Part shown: positions 6,824 through 14,660 of the stretch, piece by piece | How positions within the stretch are numbered: the first letter of the stretch is position 1 | Layout of the letters: the number at the start of each line of letters is the position of its first letter | Assembly: GCA_005888335.1 (NCBI GenBank) | Contig: VAWY01000167.1 | Span: 1-16,741, forward strand | Length of the DNA stretch: 16,741 nt | Reading direction: 5' to 3' | Source of the DNA: Actinomycetota bacterium | GTDB taxonomy: Bacteria; Actinomycetota; Thermoleophilia; Solirubrobacterales; Solirubrobacteraceae | Program-made: the position numbers and the translations under genes | Notes under the pieces: model-generated | Seen by the model: only the letters and a program-made list of their open reading frames with translations | Databases searched by the model: none | What the model was told of the DNA's origin: nothing

Positions 6824-7822
6824 ATGGTGATAGTCGACACAACCGCCCGTTGGGAGCGCCTCGCCGACCAGGCCCTGAGCGGCGAGGCTCCGAGCCGCGA
6901 GGACGCGCTCGCGGTCCTCGCGTCCCGCGACGACGAGCTGCTCCAGCTCCTCGGTGCCTCATTCCGCGTTCGGAGCGCCGCGTTCGGCCGCAAGGTCAAG
7001 CTGAACATGCTGATCAACGCGAAGAGCGGCATCTGCCCGGAGGACTGTGGTTACTGCTCGCAGTCGATCGTCTCGACCGCTCCGGTGGCGAAGTACCAGC
7101 TGCTCTCGCGCGAGACGCTCGTTGCCGGTGCGCGCGAGGCATGGGCGCGCAAGGCGGGCACATATTGCATCGTCGCGAGCGGCCGTCGCCCTAGCGCGCG
7201 CGAGCTGCGCGAAGTGACCGACGCGGTGCGGGAGATCAAACAGGAGCTGCCGCTGAAGATCTGCGCGTGCCTCGGCCTCCTCTCGGACGGAGACGCGACG
7301 GCGCTGAAGGAAGCCGGCGTCGACCGCTACAACCACAACGTGAACACGAGCCGCGACCACCACGACCGCATCACGACGACGCACAGCTACGACGACCGCG
7401 TCGCCACAGTCGAGGCCGTCAAGCGCGCCGGCATCTCGCCGTGCTCCGGCTTCATCGCGGGCATGGGGGAGAGTGACGAGCAGATCGTCGACGTGGCCTT
7501 CGCGCTGCGGGAGCTCGACGCCGACTCGATCCCGGTCAACTTCCTACACGCGATCCCCGGCACGCCGCTCGAGGGGATGGACGAGCTCGAGCCGCGCCGC
7601 TGCCTGCGGATTCTCGCCCTGCTGCGCTTCGTCTGTCCGACGAAGGAGATCCGCGTCGCGGGCGGGCGGGAGGTCAACCTCGGCTCGCTGCAGCCGCTCG
7701 CTCTCTATCCGGCGAATGCGATCTTCATCGGCGACTACCTGACGACGGCGGGCCAGACGGCGGAGGCCGACTACCGGATGATCGAGGACCTCGGCTTCGA
7801 GATCGAGGAGTGCGCGCTGTAA
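6824..7822 (+). CDS. bioB: Biotin synthase
   Basis: BioB is a radical-SAM enzyme that inserts sulfur into dethiobiotin to make biotin. The radical-SAM cluster cysteines are C71, C75 and C78 in GICPEDCGYCSQS (numbered from the ATG at 6824). Other family signatures are KLNMLINAKSG before them, YCIVASGRRP, DRYNHNVNTS and PCSGFIAGMGES, and NFLHAIPGTPL with the C-terminal IFIGDYLTTAGQ. The length, 332 residues, is normal. The start is uncertain: in-frame TTG 6785 and ATG 6809 also exist, and none has a strong Shine-Dalgarno. 6824 leaves the shortest unsupported N-terminus. No other biotin gene lies in the window, so bioB stands alone here. It is followed by a convergent transporter gene. Confidence 0.95.
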   Translation: MVIVDTTARWERLADQALSGEAPSREDALAVLASRDDELLQLLGASFRVRSAAFGRKVKLNMLINAKSGICPEDCGYCSQSIVSTAPVAKYQLLSRETLVAGAREAWARKAGTYCIVASGRRPSARELREVTDAVREIKQELPLKICACLGLLSDGDATALKEAGVDRYNHNVNTSRDHHDRITTTHSYDDRVATVEAVKRAGISPCSGFIAGMGESDEQIVDVAFALRELDADSIPVNFLHAIPGTPLEGMDELEPRRCLRILALLRFVCPTKEIRVAGGREVNLGSLQPLALYPANAIFIGDYLTTAGQTAEADYRMIEDLGFEIEECAL

Positions 7823-7919
7823 AGCATCGGTAAATCGACCGCCGTGGCCGTTGCAACATGCCCGGCAGAGTCGCTTTATCTATATGCCGGACCGGCGTTT
7901 CTGACGGTCTGCGGCCAGA

Positions 7920-7942
7920 GTGCTCTCTGGGGAAGAGAGCAC
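7920..7942. terminator. Bidirectional terminator hairpin between bioB and the transporter gene
   Basis: GTGCTCTCT at 7920-7928 pairs perfectly with AGAGAGCAC at 7934-7942 around a 5-base loop. It lies between the ends of two converging genes, 97 bases after the bioB stop and 18 bases from the transporter stop. There is no long T-run on either side. Confidence 0.5.
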
Positions 7943-7960
7943 GGCGCCGGCCCGGCTGTC

Positions 7961-8800
7961 TCACGCCTGAAGCGCACTCAGGACCGCCACCCCGACGGCG
8001 ATGACGGTGATCCCGGCGAGCTGCACGCGCGTGAGCCGCTCGTGGAAGAGCACGAACGCGGTGAGCGCTGCGAGGGCGGCGAACTGCGAGGCGAGGACGG
8101 CGCTGACGGCGATGCTGTGCCTCGAGCCGAGTACGAAGAGCGCGGCCCCGCCCACCTCGCACAACCCCGAGGCGACGACGAACGGCAGCGCCGCCCGGGT
8201 GAGCCGGAGCCTGCGCGTCGCAGCCAAGGGGAGCGCCACGGCCGCGACGCCGACCAGACGCGCCGGGATGACCGCCCAGACGAGCGGCAGGGATTCGCCG
8301 AGGCGGCCCGTTGCATAGAGGCTGACGCCGAAGCAGAGCGCCGAGCCGCCGGCCAGCAGGCTCGCGCGCAGTGGGTCGCCGGACCCGCCGCCCGGCGCGA
8401 TGCTCGCGAGCACGACGCCGATGCTGATCAGCACGAGCATGGCGCCGACTCCCGCCCCGAGCGTCTCCCCGGCGACGATCGCGATCACGGCGGTGAGCGC
8501 GCCCTCGGTCGAGACGATCGGCGTGACGATGGCCACCTTGCCGACGCGTAGCGCGGCGTACTCGAACAGCAGGCCGGCGACGTTGCCCGCGCCCGACGCC
8601 GCCAGCAACCAGACCTCGTGAGCGCCGAGCGCGTCGGGAATGCCGCTTGCCGCAGTCGGCGGAGCGACGACGACGAACCCGGTGAGCATCACCCATGCGA
8701 GCACCGACCACGGCCCGATCAGCTTGGTCGAACGCGATGCGCACACGGCCGCGCCGGCCCAGCACGCGGCCGCGCCGAATCCGCCCAGGACCGCGATCAC
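7961..8800 (-). CDS. DMT superfamily (EamA-like) membrane transporter
   Basis: A strongly hydrophobic protein of about 279 residues with roughly ten membrane segments in two similar halves, the layout of EamA-type drug/metabolite transporters. Each half ends with a helix followed by a short basic or acidic turn. The N-terminal half contains LFEYAALRVGKVAIVTPIVSTEGALTAV, and the C-terminal half LFVLGSRHSIAVSAVLASQFAALAAL, both typical of the fold. These proteins export metabolites or amino acids; the substrate cannot be read from sequence. GTG at 8800 is used as the start. TTG at 8812 would add four residues but lies inside a palindrome, and neither has a clear Shine-Dalgarno. It is downstream of leuCD on the same strand, separated by a palindromic element and tandem operator-like repeats. 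Confidence 0.82.
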   Translation of the reverse strand: MIAVLGGFGAAACWAGAAVCASRSTKLIGPWSVLAWVMLTGFVVVAPPTAASGIPDALGAHEVWLLAASGAGNVAGLLFEYAALRVGKVAIVTPIVSTEGALTAVIAIVAGETLGAGVGAMLVLISIGVVLASIAPGGGSGDPLRASLLAGGSALCFGVSLYATGRLGESLPLVWAVIPARLVGVAAVALPLAATRRLRLTRAALPFVVASGLCEVGGAALFVLGSRHSIAVSAVLASQFAALAALTAFVLFHERLTRVQLAGITVIAVGVAVLSALQA

Positions 8801-8808
8801 TCTCGTAT

Positions 8809-8837
8809 GCAACCAGGTTGCTGCGCAACCCGGTTGC
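8809..8837. promoter_or_regulatory. Tandem 13-bp palindromes, probable operator pair
   Basis: Two near-identical palindromes, GCAACCAGGTTGC 8809-8821 and GCAACCCGGTTGC 8825-8837, sit with centres 16 bases apart immediately upstream of the transporter gene. In the other phase they also form GGTTGC-TGC-GCAACC. Paired palindromes at a gene start are typical of binding sites for a dimeric repressor of the MarR or TetR kind. No such regulator gene lies in the window, so the cognate protein is unknown. Confidence 0.55.
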
Positions 8838-8841
8838 GGGA

Positions 8842-9009
8842 CTAGGAGGGCTTGGCGAAGTAGTGGCTGAGCCGCAGGGCCGCACTGGGCATCCGCGCTG
8901 CGGCGTCCTCGGTCGCCCCGATAGGCCCGCTATCGAGGCTCCCTGCGTCCTTGCATCGCGGCGCCCATCGCACCCCTGCGACGAGCACCATTCCGCCAAA
9001 CCCTCCTAG
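8842..9009. mobile_element. 168-bp palindromic MITE-like element with CTAG ends
   Basis: The ends are CTAGGAGGGCTTGGCG 8842-8857 and CGCCAAACCCTCCTAG 8994-9009, which match as an inverted repeat at 15 of 16 positions. The interior is also imperfectly palindromic, with arms related along their length, converging on CGATAG 8919-8924 and CTATCG 8930-8935 around the centre. There is no transposase; the only long frame through it is not a gene. CTAG at both ends could be a 4-base target duplication of the YTAR type made by some IS5-family elements, so a non-autonomous miniature element is my reading. A folded regulatory RNA or terminator is the alternative. The right end supplies the leuD stop codon. 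Confidence 0.6.
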
Positions 9010-9578
9010 ATCGCCAGCGTCGAGACCGGCGCCGTGTGCGACGCCTCGTACGCAGCGAGCGCGTCTTCCTCGCGCAGTGTGAGCGCGACGTCGTCGAGCC
9101 CTTCGAGCAGGCACTCGCGCGCGTGGTCGTCCAGCTCGAACGGGAAGCCGCCGGCCGTGCGCGCCTCGAGGTCGACCGTGATCTCCTCGCCGCCGTTTGC
9201 GCGCTCTGCCAGCTTCTTCACCTGCTCGACCGGCAGCGTCACGGGCAGCAGCCCGATCTTCAGCGAGTTCTGCCGGAAGATGTCCCCGAACGACGGCGCG
9301 ACGATCGCGTCGAAGCCGTAGTCCTCGAGCGCCCACGGCGCGTGCTCGCGCGACGAGCCGCAGCCGAAGTTGCGACCCGTGATGAGGATGCGCGCTCCCT
9401 GTGCCTCCGGCTGGTTCAGCTCGAACGCTGGGTCCTTGCGCCAATCGAAGAACAGGAACTCGCCGAAGCCGGTGCGCTCGATGCGCTTCAGGAACTGCTT
9501 CGGGATGATCTGGTCGGTGTCGACGTCGGGCCGGTCGAGCACCGCTGCGCGCGAGGTCACCGTTCGAAATTGCTTCAC
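9006..9578 (-). CDS. leuD: 3-isopropylmalate dehydratase small subunit
   Basis: LeuD is the swivel-domain subunit of isopropylmalate isomerase, which with LeuC converts 2-isopropylmalate to 3-isopropylmalate. The product is 190 residues, the usual size. [21 protein letters not shown] near the N-terminus, then [17 protein letters not shown] and [22 protein letters not shown], are family hallmarks. The GTG at 9578 overlaps the leuC stop by 4 bases (GTGA), so translation is coupled. The reading frame stays open far upstream through leuC, but that part is a shadow. The stop TAG at 9008-9006 lies within the terminal CTAG of the palindromic element at 8842-9009, which is unusual and probably reflects insertion at the end of the gene. 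Confidence 0.95.
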   Translation of the reverse strand: MKQFRTVTSRAAVLDRPDVDTDQIIPKQFLKRIERTGFGEFLFFDWRKDPAFELNQPEAQGARILITGRNFGCGSSREHAPWALEDYGFDAIVAPSFGDIFRQNSLKIGLLPVTLPVEQVKKLAERANGGEEITVDLEARTAGGFPFELDDHARECLLEGLDDVALTLREEDALAAYEASHTAPVSTLAI

Positions 9579-10975
9579 GCCGGCACCAGGTCTCGCACGT
9601 CGGAGAAGTGGCCGGCGATCGCCGTCGCTGCGGCGACGGTCGGGCTGACGAGGTGCGTGCGCCCGCCCGCCCCCTGGCGGCCCTCGAAGTTCCGGTTCGA
9701 CGTCGACGCGCACCGTTCGCCCGGCTGGAGCACGTCGGGGTTCATCCCGAGACACATCGAGCACCCGGCGCGCCGCCACTCGAAGCCGGCGTCGATGAAG
9801 ATCCGATCGAGACCCTCGGACTCGGCCTGGCGCTTCACCTGTGCAGAGCCCGGAACGACCATCGCGCGAACGGATGCATGTACGTGCCGCCCCTGCACGA
9901 CGGCGGCGGCGGCGCGCAGGTCCTCGATCCTCGAGTTCGTGCATGAGCCGATGAACACGCGGTCGACGGCGATCTCCTGGATCGGCGTACCGGGCTCGAG
10001 CGCCATATAGGCGAGCGCACGTTCCGCCGCGGCGCGAGCGTCGGCGTCGTCGAAGTCGTCCGGATCCGGCACGACACCGTCGAGCGGGACGACCATGCCG
10101 GGATTCGTGCCCCACGTGACCTGTGGCCGGATCTCCGAGACGTCGATCTCGAGCTCGCGGTCGAACACCGCGTCCGGGTCGGTCGGCAGCTCTCGCCAAT
10201 GCTCGACGGCGGCGTCCCAGTCTGCGCCCTTCGGTGCACCCGGCCGGCCTTCGAGATATCGGAACGTCACATCGTCCGGCGCGATCAGCCCGGCGCGTGC
10301 ACCCGCCTCGATCGACATGTTGCAGATCGTGAGGCGCCCTTCCATCGAGAGGCCCTCGATCACCGGGCCGGCGTACTCGATCACGTGGCCGACGCCGCCG
10401 TCCACGCCGAGCCGGCCGATCGCGTTCAGCACGATGTCCTTCGCGCCGACGCCATCCGGAAGCTCGCCCACGAAGCTGATGCGCAGCGAGCGCGGCTTCC
10501 TTTGCTGCAGCGTCTGCGTCGCCAGCACGTGCTCGACCTCTGACGTGCCGATTCCGAACGCCAGCGCGCCGAACGCGCCGTGCGTCGAGGTGTGGGAGTC
10601 CCCGCACACGATCGTCATCCCCGGCTGCGAGAGCCCCAGCTCCGGACCGATCACGTGGACGATGCCCTCGCGCCCGCTGCCGGTCGCGTAGAGCGGTACG
10701 CCGAACTCCTCGCAGTTCCGGGCAAGCGCCGCGAGCTGCTGCTCGGAGAGTGGATCCATCGGGGTGTCGTCACCGGTCGCGACGTTGTGATCCATCGTCG
10801 CGAGGGTCAGGTCGGGACGCCGCACCCTGCGGCCGGCGAGCCGGAGCGACTCGAACGCCTGGGGCGAGGTGACCTCGTGAACGAGGTGCAGATCGACGTA
10901 GAGGAGGTCGGGCAGGCCCTCCGCACGGCGCGCGACATGGCTCTCCCAGACCTTGTCGAAGAGCGTCAACCCCAT
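9575..10975 (-). CDS. leuC: 3-isopropylmalate dehydratase large subunit
   Basis: LeuC carries the [4Fe-4S] cluster of isopropylmalate isomerase (aconitase family), acting with LeuD in leucine synthesis. The product is 466 residues, the standard bacterial length. The cluster ligands are C345 in FIGSCTNSR and C405 and C408 in [11 protein letters not shown], close to their positions in E. coli LeuC. Other signatures are [30 protein letters not shown] and [12 protein letters not shown]. The ATG at 10975 has no strong Shine-Dalgarno, but a possible -10 (TAGCGT) lies 6 bases upstream, so the message may be leaderless. I found no leucine-rich leader peptide in the short gap to the divergent ppc gene. 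Confidence 0.96.
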   Translation of the reverse strand: MGLTLFDKVWESHVARRAEGLPDLLYVDLHLVHEVTSPQAFESLRLAGRRVRRPDLTLATMDHNVATGDDTPMDPLSEQQLAALARNCEEFGVPLYATGSGREGIVHVIGPELGLSQPGMTIVCGDSHTSTHGAFGALAFGIGTSEVEHVLATQTLQQRKPRSLRISFVGELPDGVGAKDIVLNAIGRLGVDGGVGHVIEYAGPVIEGLSMEGRLTICNMSIEAGARAGLIAPDDVTFRYLEGRPGAPKGADWDAAVEHWRELPTDPDAVFDRELEIDVSEIRPQVTWGTNPGMVVPLDGVVPDPDDFDDADARAAAERALAYMALEPGTPIQEIAVDRVFIGSCTNSRIEDLRAAAAVVQGRHVHASVRAMVVPGSAQVKRQAESEGLDRIFIDAGFEWRRAGCSMCLGMNPDVLQPGERCASTSNRNFEGRQGAGGRTHLVSPTVAAATAIAGHFSDVRDLVPA

Positions 10976-10981
10976 GCTTCG

Positions 10982-10987
10982 ACGCTA
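10982..10987 (-). promoter_or_regulatory. Possible -10 element for a leaderless leuC message
   Basis: TAGCGT on the minus strand lies 6 bases before the leuC ATG, so a transcript would begin at or next to the start codon. No convincing -35 is visible at the right distance. Weak evidence. Confidence 0.3.
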
Positions 10988-11041
10988 GCGCGGGTCCCTG
11001 CCCCTGGGTACCCCTTTGTGCGGTTTTTCGGCGATTTCGGC

Positions 11042-11047
11042 CTACGC
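11042..11047 (+). promoter_or_regulatory. Possible -10 element for a leaderless ppc message
   Basis: TACGCT lies 8 bases before the ppc ATG, which has no Shine-Dalgarno, so transcription would begin at the start codon. A -35 is not clear: TTGTGC at 11016-11021 is 20 bases away. Its placement mirrors the leuC case on the other strand. Confidence 0.33.
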
Positions 11048-11055
11048 TTGACGGC

Positions 11056-13464
11056 ATGGCCGTACAGGACGCCCCCGCCGACGCCCCGCTGCGGCGCGAC
11101 GTCCGCCTGCTCGGCGGCCTGCTGGGGCGGGTGCTCGTGGAGCAGGAGGACGAGACACTGCTCGAAGACGTCGAGCGCGTGCGCGCGCTCGCGCGGGCCG
11201 CCCGGGCCGGCGCCGGCCACGACGATCTGGCCGCCGCGGTCGCAGAGCTGCCGCTCGAGCGGCAGGCCAGCGTCCTGCGTGCGTTCGCCCTCTACTTCCA
11301 GCTCGCGAACACGGCCGAGCAGCAGCACCGGATCCGGCGGCGCCGCGCCTACGCGGCCGAGGACCGCGTGCTGCCCGAGTCGCTGGCCGAGTCGTTCGCC
11401 CGCGTGCGACGCGGCGACGTCGAGGACAGCGTCTCCCTCGAGCTCGTGCTGACGGCTCACCCCACCGAGGCAGCGCGACGGACGGTGCTCGCATCGCATC
11501 TCCGCCTGGCTGCACTCCTTGGCGAGCTCGACGACCCACTGCTCGCGACCGCGCGGCGCGAGGAGATCGAGTTGGGGTTCGCGGCGGAGATCACGTCGCT
11601 CTGGCAGACGGACGAGGTTCGCTCGCGACGCCCGCGGGTCGTCGACGAGATCCGCAACGGCCACTGGTTCTTCGAGCAGAGCCTGATCGATGCCGCGGAG
11701 CGGCTCCTCGCGGACTACCGCCGGCACCTTCCCGATGCGCGGACGCCGCTCCGCTTCGGCACGTGGATCGGCGGCGACGCCGACGGCAACCCGAACGCCG
11801 GCGCCGACACGATCCACCTGGCGCTCGAAGGCGCGCGGACACTTCTGCGTAATCGCTACCGCGACGAGGTGCGCGCGCTCGCAGCCGAGATCGGCGTGTC
11901 CTCGAAGCTCACGACGGTCGACGAAGAACTGCTCGAGTCGATCGCACGCGACGAGCGCGAGCTTCCCGACTATGCAGAGGCGATCGGGGACCAGAATCTC
12001 GACGAGCCGTACCGGAGAAAGCTGTCCTTCATGTGGCGGCGACTCGACGCCGACGCCTACGAGTCCGCCGACCGCCTGGCCGACGATCTGGCGCTGCTCG
12101 ACCGAAGCCTTCGCGCCCACCGCGGTGCGCGCATTGCCGACGGCGCCCTCGGTGCGCTCCGCCGACGTGTCGAGCTGTTCGGTCTCCATCTGGCAAAGCT
12201 CGACGTCCGCGTGCACGCGGACGATCTCGTGAAGCCCGACGACCGCATCCGCGGCCTCCTCGCCGCCGTGACCGAGGTGCGCCGCCGCCACGGTGCCGAG
12301 GCTCTCGACACGGTGATCGTCTCGGGGACGTCGAGCGCGCAGGATGTCTTGCGGGTGCGCGAGCTCACGGACGAGCCGCTGTCGCTCGTGCCGCTGTTCG
12401 AGTCGATCGACGACCTCCGCGCCGCGCCGGGGATCTACGAAGAGCTGCTCGACGAGGTGGGCTGCCGCGAGGTGATGGTCGGCTACTCGGACTCCGCCAA
12501 GGACGCGGGCTACCTCGCCGCACAGTGGGAGATCCGCAGCGCGCTCGTCGCGCTCGCAGACGTCGCGCGCAGGCGCGGCGCCGGGCTGACGGTGTTCCAC
12601 GGCCGCGGCGGCAGCGCCGGCAGGGGCGGCGGACCGACCTACGCGGCGATTCTCGCGCAGCCGCAGGGGGAGCCGCCGGGGCGGTTGAAGCTCACGGAGC
12701 AGGGCGAGACGATCGCCTTCAAGTACGGCCTGCCGGGGCTCGCCTACGCGAACCTCGAGTCCGCGCTGGCCGCGACGATCCTCTCCGCGTTCCCGGAACC
12801 GGTCGAGGTCGATGCGTCGCTTGTCGCCTCGCTGGCCGAGCGCTCGCGCGGCGTCTACCGGAAGCTCGTGGAAGATCCGGGGTTTGTGGACTTCTTCCGA
12901 TCGTTCACGCCCGTCGACGAGCTCGCGCTCCTCAACATCGGCTCGCGTCCGGCGCGCCGACCGGACGGCGCCGACTACCTGGGGTCGCTGCGCGCGATCG
13001 GGTGGGTCTTCGCGTGGACGCAAAACCGCTGCCTGCTCCCGTCGTGGTACGGCTGCGGCACGGCGTTCGGCGAGACCGATGTCCCGGAGCTGCGCCGCCT
13101 CTACCGCGAGTGGCCGTTCTTCACGTCGCTCGTCCAGAACCTCGAGATGACACTGGCGAAGGCGAGCATCGAGATCGCCCGTGAGTACCTGGTGCTCGTC
13201 GGCGACGGGCGGCTGTGGGAGCCGATCGCCGAGGAGCACGCGCGCACGGTTGCCGCCGTTCTGGACATCGTCGAGGCAGAGGAACTGCTCGAACGCCACC
13301 CGGTCGTGCAGCGCGCAGTCCGCCTGCGCAACCCGTACGTCGATCCGATGAACGCGATCCAGGTCGAGCTGCTGCGGCGTTACCGCGGCGGGGACGAAGC
13401 CGCGGTGGCGCCGCTCCTACGGTCAATCGCGGGCATCGCGGCCGCGCTGAGGAACACCGGATGA
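11056..13464 (+). CDS. ppc: Phosphoenolpyruvate carboxylase
   Basis: PEP carboxylase fixes bicarbonate onto phosphoenolpyruvate to give oxaloacetate, refilling the TCA cycle and feeding the aspartate family of amino acids. The product is 802 residues, shorter than the roughly 880-930 of many bacterial enzymes but with all core motifs. The catalytic histidine is H135 in LVLTAHPTEAARR. WIGGDADGNPNA follows. Then come K482 in GYSDSAKDAGY, FHGRGGSAGRGGGP at about 514-527, and LTEQGETIAFKYGLP. SRPARRPDGADYLGSLRAIGWVFAWTQNR lies further on, cited here as the region near residue 632. The C-terminus ends RNTG, where the family usually has QNTG. The start is ATG 11056. The stop overlaps proA by 4 bases. 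Confidence 0.95.
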   Translation: MAVQDAPADAPLRRDVRLLGGLLGRVLVEQEDETLLEDVERVRALARAARAGAGHDDLAAAVAELPLERQASVLRAFALYFQLANTAEQQHRIRRRRAYAAEDRVLPESLAESFARVRRGDVEDSVSLELVLTAHPTEAARRTVLASHLRLAALLGELDDPLLATARREEIELGFAAEITSLWQTDEVRSRRPRVVDEIRNGHWFFEQSLIDAAERLLADYRRHLPDARTPLRFGTWIGGDADGNPNAGADTIHLALEGARTLLRNRYRDEVRALAAEIGVSSKLTTVDEELLESIARDERELPDYAEAIGDQNLDEPYRRKLSFMWRRLDADAYESADRLADDLALLDRSLRAHRGARIADGALGALRRRVELFGLHLAKLDVRVHADDLVKPDDRIRGLLAAVTEVRRRHGAEALDTVIVSGTSSAQDVLRVRELTDEPLSLVPLFESIDDLRAAPGIYEELLDEVGCREVMVGYSDSAKDAGYLAAQWEIRSALVALADVARRRGAGLTVFHGRGGSAGRGGGPTYAAILAQPQGEPPGRLKLTEQGETIAFKYGLPGLAYANLESALAATILSAFPEPVEVDASLVASLAERSRGVYRKLVEDPGFVDFFRSFTPVDELALLNIGSRPARRPDGADYLGSLRAIGWVFAWTQNRCLLPSWYGCGTAFGETDVPELRRLYREWPFFTSLVQNLEMTLAKASIEIAREYLVLVGDGRLWEPIAEEHARTVAAVLDIVEAEELLERHPVVQRAVRLRNPYVDPMNAIQVELLRRYRGGDEAAVAPLLRSIAGIAAALRNTG

Positions 13465-14660
13465 GGGAGCAGGTCGAGCGGGAGGCGGCGCAGGCCGCGG
13501 CCGCGGTCGGGCAGCTGCACGACGAGGGCGTCACGCGAGCGCTCGAGCGCGCGGCCGAGCTCGTCGGCGAGCGTGCCGGGACGATCGCCGAGGCGAACGC
13601 GGCCGACATCGAGGCGGCGACACTCGACGAGGGGGCTCTCGACCGGCTGCGCCTCGACAACTCGCGCATCGCGGCGCTGCGCGAGCAGCTCGTTCAGCTC
13701 GCCGCGCTGCCGCCGCTCGAGCGGGACGAGGATTCGTGGACGCTCGAGAACGGCCTGCGCGTCTCCGTCCGGCGGATTCCCATCGGCGCAGTCGGCGCGA
13801 ACTTCGAGGCGCGGCCGAACGTCGCGGTCGACGTCGCGGGTCAACTGCTGAAGTCGCTGAACGGCGCCGTGCTGCGCACGGGCGGTGCGGCCCTCCGGAC
13901 CGTGACGGTGCTCGTCGACGAGGTGCTCCGGCCGGCGCTCGCGGCCGCGGGGCTGCCGCCGGAAGCCGTCGGCCTCGTCCGCTTCCCCGACCGCGAGGGG
14001 GCGCGCATGCTCGTCTCGCTGCCGCACGTGCTCCCGCTCGTGATCCTGCGCGGGAGCGGCGAGACGACGGCTGCCCTCGCGCGCGAAGCGGCCGGCCACG
14101 GTGTCCGGACACTCGCGCACGCCGAGGGGGGCGGTGTCCTCTATCTAGGGGCTGCTGCCGACCCGGCGAAGGCGGAGACGCTCGTCGAGGCGAGCCTCGA
14201 CCGGCTCGGCGTCTGCAACCGGCTGAATCTGCTGCTCGTCGACGCTGCCGCGCGCGTCGACGTCGCGCCGGTGCTCGAGCGCCTGGGGATCGGGGTGCGC
14301 GAGCCCGAGCGCATCGGGCACGAATGGGCGAACGATCCGGAGCACATCGCCTCGGTCACCGTGCGAACGGTCGCATCGCTCGACGAGGCGGTGGCGCTGG
14401 CGAATCGCGAGACCTCCGGGCTCGCCGCGGCGATCGTCACGGAGGACGCCGGCGCCGCGGAGCGCTTCCTCGAGTCGTACCGCGGCACAGCGGCGTTCTG
14501 GAACGCGACGACGCGCTTCACCGACGGCTTCGCGCTCACCGGCTCGCCCGAGACCGGGATCAACGTCGACCGCGTTCCCGGCCCGCGCGGACCGGTCACG
14601 TACCGCGATCTCTACCTGCGGCAGTTCCGCGTGATCGGCGACGGATCGCAGCACCGGTGA
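13461..14660 (+). CDS. proA: Glutamate-5-semialdehyde dehydrogenase (gamma-glutamyl phosphate reductase)
   Basis: ProA reduces gamma-glutamyl phosphate with NADPH to glutamate-5-semialdehyde, the second step of proline synthesis. The product is 399 residues, close to the usual 415. It belongs to the aldehyde dehydrogenase superfamily. The catalytic cysteine is C252 in LGVCNRLNLLLVDAAA. VRRIPIGAVGANFEARPNV, LPLVILRGSGETT, TSGLAAAIVTEDAGAAERF and WNATTRFTDGFALTGSPETG are typical ProA blocks. The start is the ATG at 13461, overlapping the ppc stop; the frame is open upstream but only as a shadow of ppc. The proB gene follows with a 4-base overlap, so the order is proA-proB, the reverse of the common proB-proA order. 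Confidence 0.95.
   Translation: MREQVEREAAQAAAAVGQLHDEGVTRALERAAELVGERAGTIAEANAADIEAATLDEGALDRLRLDNSRIAALREQLVQLAALPPLERDEDSWTLENGLRVSVRRIPIGAVGANFEARPNVAVDVAGQLLKSLNGAVLRTGGAALRTVTVLVDEVLRPALAAAGLPPEAVGLVRFPDREGARMLVSLPHVLPLVILRGSGETTAALAREAAGHGVRTLAHAEGGGVLYLGAAADPAKAETLVEASLDRLGVCNRLNLLLVDAAARVDVAPVLERLGIGVREPERIGHEWANDPEHIASVTVRTVASLDEAVALANRETSGLAAAIVTEDAGAAERFLESYRGTAAFWNATTRFTDGFALTGSPETGINVDRVPGPRGPVTYRDLYLRQFRVIGDGSQHR

Noticed and set aside
6465..6830. Small gene between chorismate mutase and bioB
   Set aside because: The frames overlap the mutase gene, span the hairpins and have no Shine-Dalgarno or recognisable domain.
8842..9444. A minus-strand frame running through leuD and across the palindromic element
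   Set aside because: Its upper part is a shadow of leuD and its lower part is the palindromic element. There is no start signal or domain.
10976..11055. Possible leucine leader peptide before leuC
   Set aside because: The only short frame there on the minus strand has no leucine cluster and no stop before leuC.
10966..13299. A 777-codon minus-strand frame opposite ppc
   Set aside because: PEP carboxylase motifs are unmistakable on the plus strand; the antisense protein is charged and motif-free.
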